Notes: generated by a model from the sequence alone, not told the origin. Counted from the stretch's first letter, positions 9,758 to 18,998 are shown. The stretch: DNA of 64,000 nucleotides from Catenovulum sediminis (GCF_040270295.1 NZ_JBELOE010000265.1); one strand, 5' to 3'. Numbers and translations are program-made.

Positions 9758-12700
9758 ATGAATATTGCACACGCAGCGCTTAAATATCAAAAACCACTTA
9801 TCCTTATAATGCTGGTTTTAATCTTGTACGGCTTGTTTAGTTATTTCACCATACCTGCCCGAGAAGATCCTGAAATTACCATTCGCGAAGCCTTAGTGGT
9901 AACCCAATATCCGGGTATGTCTGCACAAAGGGTTGAAAACCTAATCACCAAAAAACTGGAAGAAAACATTCGTCAAATTCCGCAACTAGAGCGCATTCGT
10001 TCAACCTCTTCTACGGGCAGCTCGGTTATTCATGTAGAAATAGCAGACCGCTATTTTGCGCTAGAAAATATCTGGCAAGATTTACGCAACAAAGTAAATG
10101 CGGCACAAGCTCAGTTGCCCGAAGGCACCTTACCCAGCCAGGTAAATGATGATTTTGGTGATGTTGCCATCATCACCTTAGCACTCACATCTGATGGCTT
10201 TTCAATGGGCCAAATGAAAGATACCGCCGAACATATCAGAGATACCCTTTATGCAGTTGAAGGCACCAAAAAAATAGAAATTTTAGGCGTTCAGCAAGAA
10301 CAAATTTTTATTGAAGTTGCGAATGTAAAACTGGCACAACTGGGCGTATCGCAGGCACAATTAGCCAGTGCATTACAAAATCAAAACATCATTCGCCCTG
10401 GCGGTTCAATCGATACGGGCTTGCGTTCGCTAACAGTGGAGCCCAGTGGCAATTTTGATTCAATAGAAGCCATTGAAAATACGTTAATTTCACTACCTCA
10501 ACTTGAACAACCTATATTGCTACGAGATATTGCTGAAGTTACAAGAGCCTATATCGACCCGCCCGATAAAACAGCCTATTACAATGGTGAACCGGCACTG
10601 ATATTTGCGATTTCAATGCTGTCTGGTTACAACGTAACCGAGTATAGCCCTAAAATAAAAAAGCAAATTGAGCAGATTCAGCAATCACTTCCAATTGGAT
10701 TATCGTTAGACATTGCAACCTACCAAGCAGATCAGGTAGAAAAAACCGTTTATGGTGTATCCATAAACGTGATACAAACACTGGTCATTGTGCTGGTTGT
10801 AGTGATGCTCTTTTTAGGTGTAAGAACGGGTTTGATCGTTGGCAGCATCGTACCCTGCGTAATGTTAATCACTCTTGCCGTGATGAATTTGTACGGATTA
10901 AATTTAGAGCGCATGAGTCTAGCAACCCTGATAATTGCACTGGGTTTGCTAGTGGATAACGGCATTGTCATCGCAGAAGATTTTAAAAGCCGTATTGAAA
11001 ATGGCACCGATCGTTTAAGTGCATTAAAAGAAGGCCCATCAGAACTGGCAATTCCATTGTTGAGCTCGTCCGCCAGCACCATCTTATTTTTTCTTCCCCT
11101 GATGTTAGCGCAGCACGTTGCGGGTGAATATACGCGCTCAATTTCATTGGTTATCTTAATTACTTTAATGACCAGTTGGTTATTAGCACTTACAGTTACA
11201 CCGCTGTTGTGTTTTCATTTTTTAAAAGCGGGTAGCGCAAATCGCAGCAAAACAATTTCTAAATTACAAAATGTATACCCACGCGTTTTAAAACAAACAT
11301 TAAATTACCGTAAGTCGGCTTTATGCTCCGCACTGGCTTTATTTGTCTTAGCGATAGCTGCCATGCAAATAGTTGAACAACAGTTTTTTCCGGATTCTGA
11401 CCGCGCTCAGGTATTGATTAATTTTGAACTGGAAGCGTCCAGTTCGAGCCGAGCGACCAACCAAACACTGCAAGATATTTTTGTATGGTTAGATGACAAA
11501 CAAAGCTTTCCGGAAATTGATTCCTACGCTGCGTATGGCGGTTTTGGTGGCCCTCGATTTGTGCTGTCATTAACTCCGATGGATCCGGCCCAGCACCGGG
11601 GGTTTATCGTATTAAACGTGAATGATGCAGAGAAAATTGATGCGCTGATTGAAAAACTCAGAGATGGCTTTTTAGCACGCTATCCTGTTTTACAAGCGCG
11701 CGTAAGCCGAATGTTTTTAGGCCCTTCTGATTCATCCGAGATAAAAATTCAAGTTAAAGGGCCAGACGCAGAAGTTATCTATGATAAAGCACAGCAAATT
11801 AAACAACTTCTAGCCAGCGTTAAAGGCACGATAGATATACGGGATGACTGGGAAAGCCGCATCACCTCAATCCAGGTTGAGATTGATCAACAAAGAGCAA
11901 GGCGTGCGGGGATAACCTCACAAGATATCGCACAAACCCTGCAAGCTTATTTTAGCGGCGCAGAAATTACAGAATTTAGAGACGGCGATACCATTATTCC
12001 GATTATTTACCGGGCACAAACTGATGAGCGCAACAATTTAGACAGGTTGCGCACCATGAACGTTTATTCGACCAAAACCAACCGTTATGTGCCTCTGTTT
12101 CAAATCGCCGAATTTTCACCCAAAAGTTATTTTTCGCGCATTCAACGTGAAAACCTCTTTAAAACGATATCGATAGAAGCACGTCACAGCCAAATGACTG
12201 CCGAGGATTTAAAAAAACAAATTGATCAAGCACTACAACAACTAAAAGACGATTTACCGCTCAATCATCAAATAGAATATGATGGCGTTATTAAAGAATC
12301 TAGCGAAGCACAACAGGCACTAGCGGCCAATATGCCTTTGGTTTTAGCCGGTGTCATTATTTTATTGGTACTGCAATTTAACTCATTTAGGCGGCCTTTA
12401 ATTATTATCATCACAATTCCGCTTTCATTTATTGGTGCAGTCGCCGGTTTGTTAATAATGCAAGCGCCATTTGGTTTTATGGTGTCTTTAGGTTTGTATA
12501 GTCTGGCGGGTATTATTATTAATAACGCGATTGTATTAATAGATAAAATAGACACCCTACGCAAACAAGAGCAATCAGTTGAGCAAGCAATACATAACGC
12601 CTGTAAAAATCGCCTGCGCCCTATAACCATGACAACCGTCACAACGATACTGGGTTTAATGCCGCTGATACTCAGTAAAGACCCATTATTTTATGGCCTT

Positions 12701-12814
12701 GCCGTGGTACTGGCATTTGGTTTAGCGGTAGGTACAGTTTTAACACTGGGCATTGTACCGGTTTTATATGCCATGCTGTTTAATGACGAAGCTGATAAAA
12801 AACGATACAACTAA
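9758..12814 (+). CDS. RND family efflux permease (AcrB/MexF-like)
   Basis: About 1018 residues, the standard length for HAE-type resistance-nodulation-division pumps. TM1 is followed by the first large periplasmic loop ('PAREDPEITIREALVVTQYPG'). The central TM block carries 'GLLVDNGIVIAED', with the Asp residues of the proton relay. A second periplasmic loop and C-terminal TM block ('NNAIVLIDKID') follow. A TTG lies directly before the ATG, and the ATG was taken. It sits 15 bases after the adaptor gene, so the two form one pump. The substrate cannot be predicted. Confidence 0.93.
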   Translation: MNIAHAALKYQKPLILIMLVLILYGLFSYFTIPAREDPEITIREALVVTQYPGMSAQRVENLITKKLEENIRQIPQLERIRSTSSTGSSVIHVEIADRYFALENIWQDLRNKVNAAQAQLPEGTLPSQVNDDFGDVAIITLALTSDGFSMGQMKDTAEHIRDTLYAVEGTKKIEILGVQQEQIFIEVANVKLAQLGVSQAQLASALQNQNIIRPGGSIDTGLRSLTVEPSGNFDSIEAIENTLISLPQLEQPILLRDIAEVTRAYIDPPDKTAYYNGEPALIFAISMLSGYNVTEYSPKIKKQIEQIQQSLPIGLSLDIATYQADQVEKTVYGVSINVIQTLVIVLVVVMLFLGVRTGLIVGSIVPCVMLITLAVMNLYGLNLERMSLATLIIALGLLVDNGIVIAEDFKSRIENGTDRLSALKEGPSELAIPLLSSSASTILFFLPLMLAQHVAGEYTRSISLVILITLMTSWLLALTVTPLLCFHFLKAGSANRSKTISKLQNVYPRVLKQTLNYRKSALCSALALFVLAIAAMQIVEQQFFPDSDRAQVLINFELEASSSSRATNQTLQDIFVWLDDKQSFPEIDSYAAYGGFGGPRFVLSLTPMDPAQHRGFIVLNVNDAEKIDALIEKLRDGFLARYPVLQARVSRMFLGPSDSSEIKIQVKGPDAEVIYDKAQQIKQLLASVKGTIDIRDDWESRITSIQVEIDQQRARRAGITSQDIAQTLQAYFSGAEITEFRDGDTIIPIIYRAQTDERNNLDRLRTMNVYSTKTNRYVPLFQIAEFSPKSYFSRIQRENLFKTISIEARHSQMTAEDLKKQIDQALQQLKDDLPLNHQIEYDGVIKESSEAQQALAANMPLVLAGVIILLVLQFNSFRRPLIIIITIPLSFIGAVAGLLIMQAPFGFMVSLGLYSLAGIIINNAIVLIDKIDTLRKQEQSVEQAIHNACKNRLRPITMTTVTTILGLMPLILSKDPLFYGLAVVLAFGLAVGTVLTLGIVPVLYAMLFNDEADKKRYN

Positions 12815-12949
12815 ATGGATAACCCAAAAGCATACGCAAGGTGGCGAACATACACCTGAAGGGCAATACATGTTAGACAACAACAGTTTCAAAATTTCAT
12901 CATAATTCGCCTGTATTCTTACCAGTCTTAAATCAATTACAACGGCGCA

Positions 12950-14008
12950 ATGATTACTATGACACTTTCCCATTCAAACTATACAAAAACTTGGCTGGTT
13001 TTAATATTGGTCTTATTTAGCCACACTGCACAATCAGAGTGGTTTAACTACAAAGGCCGGGTACAACTGGATTATGATAATACCCAGTTGAATAGTGAAG
13101 AAGTGACAGATAAATCAGCGTACCGCCGTGTCTGGTTAAGCTTTTATGGCAGCGGAGATGACAAGGGAGAGGTCAAACTTAGCAACTGGAGTTACCTCGC
13201 TCGCTTTGATTTACGAGCAGACGAGTTTGATGATGATGCGGTTGTCGATTTAGTGGTCAGTTATTCGGGTTTGGGTAATGGGCGTAAACTCACCTTAGGC
13301 CGACAAAAAACGCAATTTGGCATGAACTGGGTGACTGGAAATACCGCACTGACCTTTGCTGAGCGCAGTGGCGTAGCGAATTTTCATAAACTTGGCCGTA
13401 TGGAAGGTATGACGTATCAATCGTCTTTAGCCGAGCTAAAGTTTGGCGGTAAGATAAATTATTGGCTTGGGGTTTACGACAAATCCGACTTTAACGGTAT
13501 TGCGACTGTAGGCCGAATGAGCTATTCGTATCAAATACAGCCTGCGCAATATGTGCACTTGGGTGGTGGCATTGCTGTAACGGGCGAAAAAAATCTCGCC
13601 AATCTTGAATTTAGCTATGGTTTCAATGCATTTCATTTGCAGTCAGAATTCTTTACCGCAACTTACGATGACGCAAACTTAGACAATACGCACGGTGTTT
13701 ATATTGAGGGTGGATATTTTCTAGATGGCACGTCGTCGCGGCCATATAAAAATGGAAAATACGGACGCTTTAAACCAAAAGCAAAATACGGCACGCTTCA
13801 ACTTATTGCTCGCATAGAGCAAGGGGATGGCAACTTTAATCAGGTTGAGCTCGGTAATGCTGTCGAAGCGCGTGCATATTCACTGGGTTTAAATTGGTAC
13901 TTAACGTCGCAAGCGTCGTTTATGTTAAGTTATATGTCCGCCGAACAAACTCAACAGCCGGAACATGACGGCCAAGAGTTACGCTTGCGTGGGCAGTTTG
14001 TGTTTTAG
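12950..14008 (+). CDS. OprP/OprO-like outer-membrane porin
   Basis: 352 residues. A signal peptide (about 1-27, cleavage after 'HTAQS') precedes a beta-barrel rich in alternating aromatic strands and ending in Phe ('RGQFVF'). The segment 'LTLGRQKTQFGMNWVTGNTALTFAERS' is typical of the phosphate-selective porin O/P family. A second in-frame ATG nine bases downstream (12959) is an alternative start. Anion or phosphate selectivity is inferred only from the family. Confidence 0.8.
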   Translation: MITMTLSHSNYTKTWLVLILVLFSHTAQSEWFNYKGRVQLDYDNTQLNSEEVTDKSAYRRVWLSFYGSGDDKGEVKLSNWSYLARFDLRADEFDDDAVVDLVVSYSGLGNGRKLTLGRQKTQFGMNWVTGNTALTFAERSGVANFHKLGRMEGMTYQSSLAELKFGGKINYWLGVYDKSDFNGIATVGRMSYSYQIQPAQYVHLGGGIAVTGEKNLANLEFSYGFNAFHLQSEFFTATYDDANLDNTHGVYIEGGYFLDGTSSRPYKNGKYGRFKPKAKYGTLQLIARIEQGDGNFNQVELGNAVEARAYSLGLNWYLTSQASFMLSYMSAEQTQQPEHDGQELRLRGQFVF

Positions 14009-14010
14009 TA

Positions 14011-14382
14011 TCATTTGGCAAATACCACATAAGACGCTAATACCAGCATTACAGAAGTTACCGGGGCCCAGATGAGTCGTTCTATTCTGGATGGGGTGAT
14101 CCAATTTAGAATCGTGCTTAACACTTGCACCACAAGTGCGGCATAAGCGGTCCACACCGGCCAGAATGGTGTCATTCCTGCTGCCGAGGCTATCCCCGCC
14201 CCCATACAAAGCAGCAACAGCACGGACAACGCGGCAGCTAATCGTCCAGTAAGCGGCAGTGTCCCTGCATGTTGTCCACCTTGAGTGATTCGTCCCCAGG
14301 GGGCACCAGCAATTAGACAAAACTGAAAGAATATCAAGCCGGCAATGATTATCAGATATGCAAGCGTGGCAATTTGAATCAT
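14011..14382 (-). CDS. Small integral membrane protein, unknown function
   Basis: About 123 residues from the ATG at 14382 (the frame is open up to 14445). Four hydrophobic helices are visible, with a conserved-looking loop 'GGQHAGTLPLTGRLAA'. The codon use is visibly more GC-rich than in neighbouring genes, which could mean acquisition from elsewhere. It is convergent with the porin, with only two bases between stops. I do not recognise the family. Confidence 0.55.
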   Translation of the reverse strand: MIQIATLAYLIIIAGLIFFQFCLIAGAPWGRITQGGQHAGTLPLTGRLAAALSVLLLLCMGAGIASAAGMTPFWPVWTAYAALVVQVLSTILNWITPSRIERLIWAPVTSVMLVLASYVVFAK

Positions 14383-14505
14383 AAATACATCTTCAGTTGT
14401 GCGCATACGGGCAGACATAATAAGCCTGTACAACCGATAAAGCATTAATAAATAATGTGACCCTGTTCAACATAAAGCGTTTTAATCATTAGCCATTATT
14501 AAACA

Positions 14506-14679
14506 TCAGGCTTTCCAGTAGCCTGATGCATAAGTTTGCTTTTTCGAATAACCAGGCATCCCTTTTACATATTGATTAATTGCTCTTACTTGTCTGATTT
14601 CTCCTGCAATAAATATCGCTGGTTGACCTTCTAACCAAGATGTATTTTGCACCACCTGCAGCAGTTCATTTTTTGTGAC
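14506..14679 (-). pseudogene. C-terminal remnant of a siderophore-interacting (ViuB/SIP-type) flavoprotein
   Basis: An open stretch of about 57 codons ends at TGA (14506-14508) and has no start. The translated segment 'WLEGQPAIFIAGE' followed about 30 residues later by 'YASGYWKA' matches the C-terminal NAD(P)H-binding end of siderophore-interacting FAD proteins. Identity breaks off near 14680, where a MarR-like remnant begins on the other strand. The N-terminal roughly 200 residues are missing. Confidence 0.55.
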
Positions 14680-14683
14680 GTCA

Positions 14684-14818
14684 GAGTTAATTATTCATTT
14701 GATAACAAAAATACCAAACCCTGGTGACAACCGAAGTCAGTTATTGTTATTAACGCAAGACGGTGAAAGAATACAGGCAAGTTTGGCTAAAGTCACAATT
14801 AATATCAGTAGAACATGA
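14684..14818 (+). pseudogene. Remnant of a MarR-type transcriptional regulator
   Basis: The frame has no start codon in the right place and ends at TGA 14816-14818. It encodes 'LITKIPNPGDNRSQLLLLT' followed by 'QDGERIQASLAKV', the wing and first dimerisation helix of a MarR winged-helix protein (general form: Leu-x-x-Arg/Lys...Asp-x-Arg-Ser...Leu-Thr-x-x-Gly). The C-terminal helix may continue in another frame up to about 14880. It would once have regulated the DoxX-like gene downstream. Confidence 0.45.
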
Positions 14819-14922
14819 ATGCCTGCGAATTCGTTGTTAAATTGACGAAGTTCGTGCCTTGTTAGTTAGTGTTGCAGCTTTTACCGCACATAATCATGTT
14901 TTATATATAAGGAAATTTTCAG

Positions 14923-15294
14923 CTGTCATCCGTTCAGATATCGCGCTTTATTATTAGTTTTAGCTGGCTTTACCATGGAATATTTCCTAAGCTGATCCAC
15001 ATTGCACCACTTGAGCGATTTTTGACGGCAAGTTTGGGGTTTTCAAATGAAATATCGGATTTACTTACCCAATTGGCAGGTGTTGGAGAAGTTGTATTTG
15101 GTGTTGTTCTCTTTATTTTTTATCGTTCTAAAGCTATTTTAATTTTAAATATTGCAGCTTTAGTTGGTTTAATATTATTCGTCGCTATGTTACAGCCTCA
15201 GTTATTAGTTGAAACATTTAACCCCGTGACAACTAATATTCCAATAATCGGGTTGAGCATTATTTTACTGAATAATTTAAAGCACACCGGGTAA
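14923..15294 (+). CDS. DoxX-like membrane protein (DoxX_3 type) with a non-ATG start
   Basis: The in-frame region matching the family begins before any ATG/GTG/TTG start that would keep it whole. A CTG at 14923 lies nine bases after AAGGA (14909-14913) and would give 123 residues, the normal family length. The first TTG (15022) would delete the first membrane helix, which includes 'SWLYHGIFPKLI'. Downstream are 'LTQLAGVGEVVFGVVL' and 'FNPVTTNIPIIGLSII', typical of DoxX-like quinone or small-molecule membrane proteins. It is either translated from CTG or is a gene that lost its ATG. A partial second copy lies at 20961. Confidence 0.6.
   Translation: MSSVQISRFIISFSWLYHGIFPKLIHIAPLERFLTASLGFSNEISDLLTQLAGVGEVVFGVVLFIFYRSKAILILNIAALVGLILFVAMLQPQLLVETFNPVTTNIPIIGLSIILLNNLKHTG
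14959..15085 (+). repeat. Direct repeat, left copy (doxX segment)
   Basis: 127 bases matching 20961-21087 with five mismatches by eye. A further 37-base block (15275-15311) matches 21092-21128. Together they bracket the cassette array in direct orientation. Confidence 0.85.
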
Positions 15295-15477
15295 AGTTTA
15301 TCATGCCAATAACAGACATTGGCCTTGGCTTATTTAACGGCAAGTGATCTAACAAAGCGGACATTGGCTTCGAATTTTGTTTAGTCTTTTCTGTGCTAAA
15401 AGTGGAAGCTCAAGCGTGGGTTATTTAATGTCGGCTATCGGATATTTAGCTGACTCAAGCAAAAGATGCGCAAAAAA

Positions 15478-15531
15478 ATTTAACGCTTATGGCACGGGCG
15501 AGGAACGAGCCCCGTGCCATACTTGTTACAA
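15478..15531 (-). repeat. Integron attC site after the NUDIX cassette
   Basis: Read on the minus strand: a degenerate R'' (TTGTAAC) followed by AAG, a perfect 10-base inverted repeat (15489-15498 with 15511-15520) around a 12-base loop, then AAGC and R' GTTAAAT, a full match to GTTRRRY. This is the classical folded attC layout. It overlaps the NUDIX stop codon, as cassette attC sites often do. Confidence 0.75.
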
Positions 15532-15957
15532 GTTTACCCTTTGGCACAGTTCCCAAAGAGCGATTTTATTTGAATCATATCTCAGCAATGTATCCGCAGT
15601 TACGGTGGAAACCCATCGCAGCTCAGAATGCTCTTCAGAATTAACGGCAGTTCCAGTTACTTCAGTGGCGAAAGCAAATTCAGGGATGACATAAACGTTT
15701 CCACCCCAATGCTCATGTCCCTTATAGAAAATTTTAGGCAGCATAACTTTACTATCTAACTGCAACCAATTAGTACCGATCATGCCAGATTCTTCACTTA
15801 GTTCACGCTTAGCAGCTTCAATCGGACTTTCTTGATCTTCACCGCCGCCTGATATTGCCTGCCATGACCCATCGTCGGACCGCTGACCAATAAGCACTTC
15901 AATCTCGTTACCAGCTCGTCGATAGGGGAAAACAATAACTTGGAATGGTGCTCTCAT
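15526..15957 (-). CDS. NUDIX hydrolase (cassette gene)
   Basis: 143 residues. The complete NUDIX box is present: Gly-x5-Glu-x7-Arg-Glu-Leu-x-Glu-Glu-x-Gly-Met ('RELSEESGM' at its end). It hydrolyses a nucleoside diphosphate linked to some group X, possibly a dihydroneopterin triphosphate or nucleotide-type substrate. It is the last cassette of the array, read toward lower coordinates, and its stop overlaps the attC site. Confidence 0.85.
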   Translation of the reverse strand: MRAPFQVIVFPYRRAGNEIEVLIGQRSDDGSWQAISGGGEDQESPIEAAKRELSEESGMIGTNWLQLDSKVMLPKIFYKGHEHWGGNVYVIPEFAFATEVTGTAVNSEEHSELRWVSTVTADTLLRYDSNKIALWELCQRVNL

Positions 15958-15970
15958 ACTTCCTACTTGG

Positions 15971-16616
15971 TCATGGTAGAACGACCCATTACTGAGCCGC
16001 CCCCATACAGATCCGGACGTGCACTAATGTTGAATAATGTTGAAAATAGCACCGCATCCGGCTCTTCATTAATATCATTGCCCGTGTAAAACACAAAGCC
16101 CCCTAATACCAATCTACCGCTATCAACCGTTTGCTGACCCGTAGTGGTTTAATTTGAAAATACCCTAGCATATCTTTAAACCCATGCCAGTTAAAACTCT
16201 GCCTTTAAGTTGCGGCTATTTAACCATTTGTATAAGGTGTGCAGCACAAAGTTATATATTCTGCTGATGCTTTTACTATTGTCTGGTAGGCCAAAATAAT
16301 TTTGAATGCCAACCAGTTTTCGTTTTAACATCGGCATGATTATATTCAGCCGCTTAGAGCGGTTTTGCTTTATCCACTGATAAAGTTCATTCAGCATAGT
16401 TTTATGCTTTTTCCGACTCGTGACCCGTTTTAACTTAGACTCACCTTGAAAAAAAGTCAGCCATGACGACAAACCGATTTATTTCCTTATATAAGCTCAA
16501 CTCGACACCGGGCTTGTGACGTACAAGGATGCACTAATGCCGTGACTGCAGGATGCAGAGAAACGGTCCAACAATAGATTAAGTTGCGGCCTCGCGCGAC
16601 ATATCCCTATTTATTA
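15971..16616 (-). mobile_element. Group II intron remnant, copy 1
   Basis: On the minus strand this unit holds, in order: the hairpin adjoining the DUF2971 stop codon, a roughly 100-base leader, a truncated maturase C-terminus, and an intron-like 3' end. The 3' end has a domain V-like stem (GAGCCGGATGCGGTG... / CACGTCCGGATC) and ends with ...TTCTACCAT. It is closely similar to copies at 17494, 18575 and 19708. The domain V tip is enlarged by about 18 bases, and this copy has a further 10-base duplication there, so it is unlikely to splice. Confidence 0.7.
16103..16472 (-). pseudogene. Truncated, frameshifted group II intron maturase (copy 1)
   Basis: Retains only the thumb/maturase end of an LtrA-like reverse transcriptase: 'TSRKKHKTMLNELYQWIKQ' and 'NYFGLPDNSKSISRIYNF'. 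Relative to copy 2, an extra base in the 'KWLNRRSQR' region shifts the frame. The remaining C-terminal segment up to the TAG at 16103 is therefore out of frame. The catalytic reverse transcriptase domain is absent. Confidence 0.65.
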
Positions 16617-17465
16617 TGCATTTATTCTCTCGAAACCAAATTTGTATTCACTACGATGTAATTTAACTAAAAACAGTTTCAGATCACTATTAGCTACCGC
16701 GAATGTCATAAGGCTTTGTTTTAACCAGTTAGGCGCGTTTTCTGAAACATATATTGCATTTATCGTATCTGCAGAGTACTTATGTTTTCCTGCAGTAGTA
16801 GAAAGAAACCTTACTTCATTTTCGTAACCCCAGCTCTGCTCTTTTTTTGTAAATGCTTCGATAATCTCGAACGAACTATCTTTACTGTCATCAATAGTCG
16901 ATTGCATAAAAGTTTTCATATTAACGACAGGTAGTTTACCGTCAGTCGCATATTTAACTTGAGAGGTGCCAAGTTCACATTCAATATTAGCCTCTATGCT
17001 CTCTTTCAGCTTTTTAAAATCGAACTCAATACAAAAGCCTTTGAATCCATTCGCATAATGGGACCACATGAGCATATTATTTAATGGCGCAGGAAATTCA
17101 TGCTGTTCCTTCGCCAATGAAAGAGAAAATATTTTAAAATCATTCTTATGCTCGTCGTAGTAGCTTGTTATTATCTGAGCAGTTTTTGAGTCGACATATT
17201 CAGAAAAGCTATCGCCTTGGCATTCTTTTCGAACTTTCGAAGCCTCTTTCTCTGGAGTTATTTCTTTTTTAGGTTCCTTTGAATAGACTGCTGCCAAATA
17301 TTTTTCTCTGAAATCATCGTCAATATTCTCATTTGAAAGTGCAACAAAGCCTTCGTAAGGATCATTTAAGGCTGACAATCCCGCAAACCAGACGTAGCTT
17401 TCGAAAAGAGCATCAAGGTCATTAGCATTTCCGGCTCTAAATTTAAAAACTCTATGATTTCTCAT
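16614..17465 (-). CDS. DUF2971 protein (cassette gene)
   Basis: 283 residues with the DUF2971 hallmarks: 'FKFRAGNANDLDALFESYVWFAGLSALNDPYEG' at the start and 'MWSHYANGFKGFCIEFDF' in the middle. Function is unknown. The family is frequent in integron cassettes and in genomic islands, sometimes beside defence genes. The stop codon lies inside the conserved repeat that follows. Confidence 0.8.
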   Translation of the reverse strand: MRNHRVFKFRAGNANDLDALFESYVWFAGLSALNDPYEGFVALSNENIDDDFREKYLAAVYSKEPKKEITPEKEASKVRKECQGDSFSEYVDSKTAQIITSYYDEHKNDFKIFSLSLAKEQHEFPAPLNNMLMWSHYANGFKGFCIEFDFKKLKESIEANIECELGTSQVKYATDGKLPVVNMKTFMQSTIDDSKDSSFEIIEAFTKKEQSWGYENEVRFLSTTAGKHKYSADTINAIYVSENAPNWLKQSLMTFAVANSDLKLFLVKLHRSEYKFGFERINA

Positions 17466-17493
17466 TAAACCTCTAAGTTCTGACTAAATGCAG

Positions 17494-18125
17494 TCATGGT
17501 AGAACGACCCATTACTGAGCCGCCCTCCTACAGATCCAGACGTGCCCTAATGTTGAAAACAGCACCGCATCCGGCTCTTCATTAATGTCATTGCCCGTGT
17601 AATACACAAAGCCCCCTAATACCAATCTACTGCGATCAGCCGTTTGCTGACCCGGAGTGGTTTAATTTGAAAATATCCTAGCATATCTTTAAACCCATGC
17701 CAGTTAAAACTCTGCCTTTGACTGCGCCTATTTAACCATTTGTATAAGGTGTGCAGCACAAAGTTATATATTCTGCTGATGCTTTTACTATTGTCTGGTA
17801 GGCCAAAATAATTTTGAATGCCAACCAGTTTTCGTTTTATCACCGGCATGGTTATATTCAGTCGCTTAGAGCGGTTTTGCTTTATCCACTGATAAGGTTC
17901 ATTCAGCATAGTTTTATGCTTTTTCCGACTCGCGGCCCGTTTTAACTTAGACTCACCTTGAAAAAAGTCAGCCATGATGACAAACCTATTTATTTCCTTA
18001 ATAAGCAGAACTCAACACCGAGCTTGTGACGTGCAAGGATGCACTAATGCCGTGACTGCAGGATGCAGAGAAATGGTCCAACAAATAAGGATATGCGGCT
18101 GCGCGCAACATATCCTTATTTATTA
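17494..18125 (-). mobile_element. Group II intron remnant, copy 2
   Basis: The best-preserved of the four units. It carries the longest maturase fragment (119 residues) and the same domain V/VI-like 3' end as the others. Its upstream boundary coincides with the stop of the 18123 gene, and its downstream boundary (...CCATGACT) lies about 30 bases before the DUF2971 start. Confidence 0.7.
17616..17975 (-). pseudogene. Group II intron maturase C-terminal fragment (copy 2)
   Basis: 119 residues of the thumb and maturase X region: 'SRKKHKTMLNEPYQWIKQ', 'KRKLVGIQNYFGLPDNSKS' and 'YKWLNRRSQRQSFNWHGF', followed by 'FQIKPLRV'. This order matches the C-terminus of LtrA-type intron proteins. The roughly 300 residues of reverse transcriptase that should precede it are missing, so it cannot act as a complete maturase. 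Confidence 0.75.
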
Positions 18126-18539
18126 GGTTTGCTGTAGCTTTATCTTTTTGAAGACGCTAAAATCAATTCCGACAATGCTCTCAGGCTTAGAGAGCAAATA
18201 ATTTTGTTTTTTATCAGGGTCATATTTTACTATCTGGTCCGACTCAGTTCTTCTTCCCGTTAACCGAATGTTATTAATCCACTCATTAAAAGAATCATTA
18301 TCCTTTAAAAATAAGTCGTAGTCTTTCTGTTTTAAGTGAACCCATGTGTAATATTGAAAGGCACTTTGCTCGCATAGGATGTGAGCGACTATGTAATTAT
18401 TAGTCTCGTCAGCAGTTAACTTGAAATAATTGGCATCTACGTATTCCAAATCATAATTAAATGGAGATAAGTTGTATTTCCGTTTGCCAAATAATTTCTG
18501 GAAGATCGACTTCACGTAACTCAAACACATACTCTTCAT
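18123..18539 (-). CDS. Hypothetical protein (cassette gene)
   Basis: 138 residues, not recognised. Lysine- and tyrosine-rich, AT-rich codons, no signal peptide or membrane helix. Preceded by a short cassette-type leader containing AAGCGTTAGGT. The stop codon lies at the same base of the conserved repeat as in three other cassette genes. Confidence 0.6.
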   Translation of the reverse strand: MKSMCLSYVKSIFQKLFGKRKYNLSPFNYDLEYVDANYFKLTADETNNYIVAHILCEQSAFQYYTWVHLKQKDYDLFLKDNDSFNEWINNIRLTGRRTESDQIVKYDPDKKQNYLLSKPESIVGIDFSVFKKIKLQQT

Positions 18540-18543
18540 TGAA

Positions 18544-18556
18544 ACCTAACGCTTAG
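18544..18556 (-). repeat. Right half of an attC site (L'/R' core)
   Basis: On the minus strand, CTAAGCGTTAGGT ends in R' GTTAGGT (matches GTTRRRY) with the usual AAGC before it, just upstream of the 18539 start. The complementary left half is not adjacent. An intron remnant occupies that place. Confidence 0.5.
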
Positions 18557-18574
18557 ATAATGAGCAAAGATTGC

Positions 18575-18998
18575 CATGGCAGAACGACCCATTGCTGGGC
18601 CGCCCCCATACAGATCCGGACGTACCCTAATGTTGAAAACAGCACCGCATCCGGCTCTTCATTAATATCATTGCCCGTGTAATACACAAAGCCCCCTAAT
18701 ACCAATCTACTGTAATCAGCCGCTTGCTGACCCGTAGTGGTTTAATTTGAAAATAACCTAGCATATCTTTAAACCCATGCCAGTTAAAACTCTGCGTTTG
18801 GGGGCGTCTATTTAACTTAGACTCACCTTGAAAAAAGTCAGCCATGACGACAAAACTATTTTATTTCCTTAATAAGCAGAGTTCAACACCGGGCTTGTGA
18901 CGTGCAAGGATGCACGAATGCCGTGACTGCAGGATGCAGAGAAACGGTCTAATAATAGGGTTAAGTTGCGGCTTCGCGCAACATATCCTTATTTATTA
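18575..18998 (-). mobile_element. Group II intron remnant, copy 3 (internally deleted)
   Basis: Same ends as copies 1 and 2, but about 208 bases of the maturase fragment are missing. The break joins the two places where copy 2 has TTTAAC, consistent with deletion between short direct repeats. Copy 4 carries the same deletion. Confidence 0.7.

Noticed and set aside
15022..15294. 90-residue ORF starting at TTG as a separate gene
   Set aside because: The coding similarity continues upstream in the same frame. This ORF is the DoxX-like protein without its first helix.
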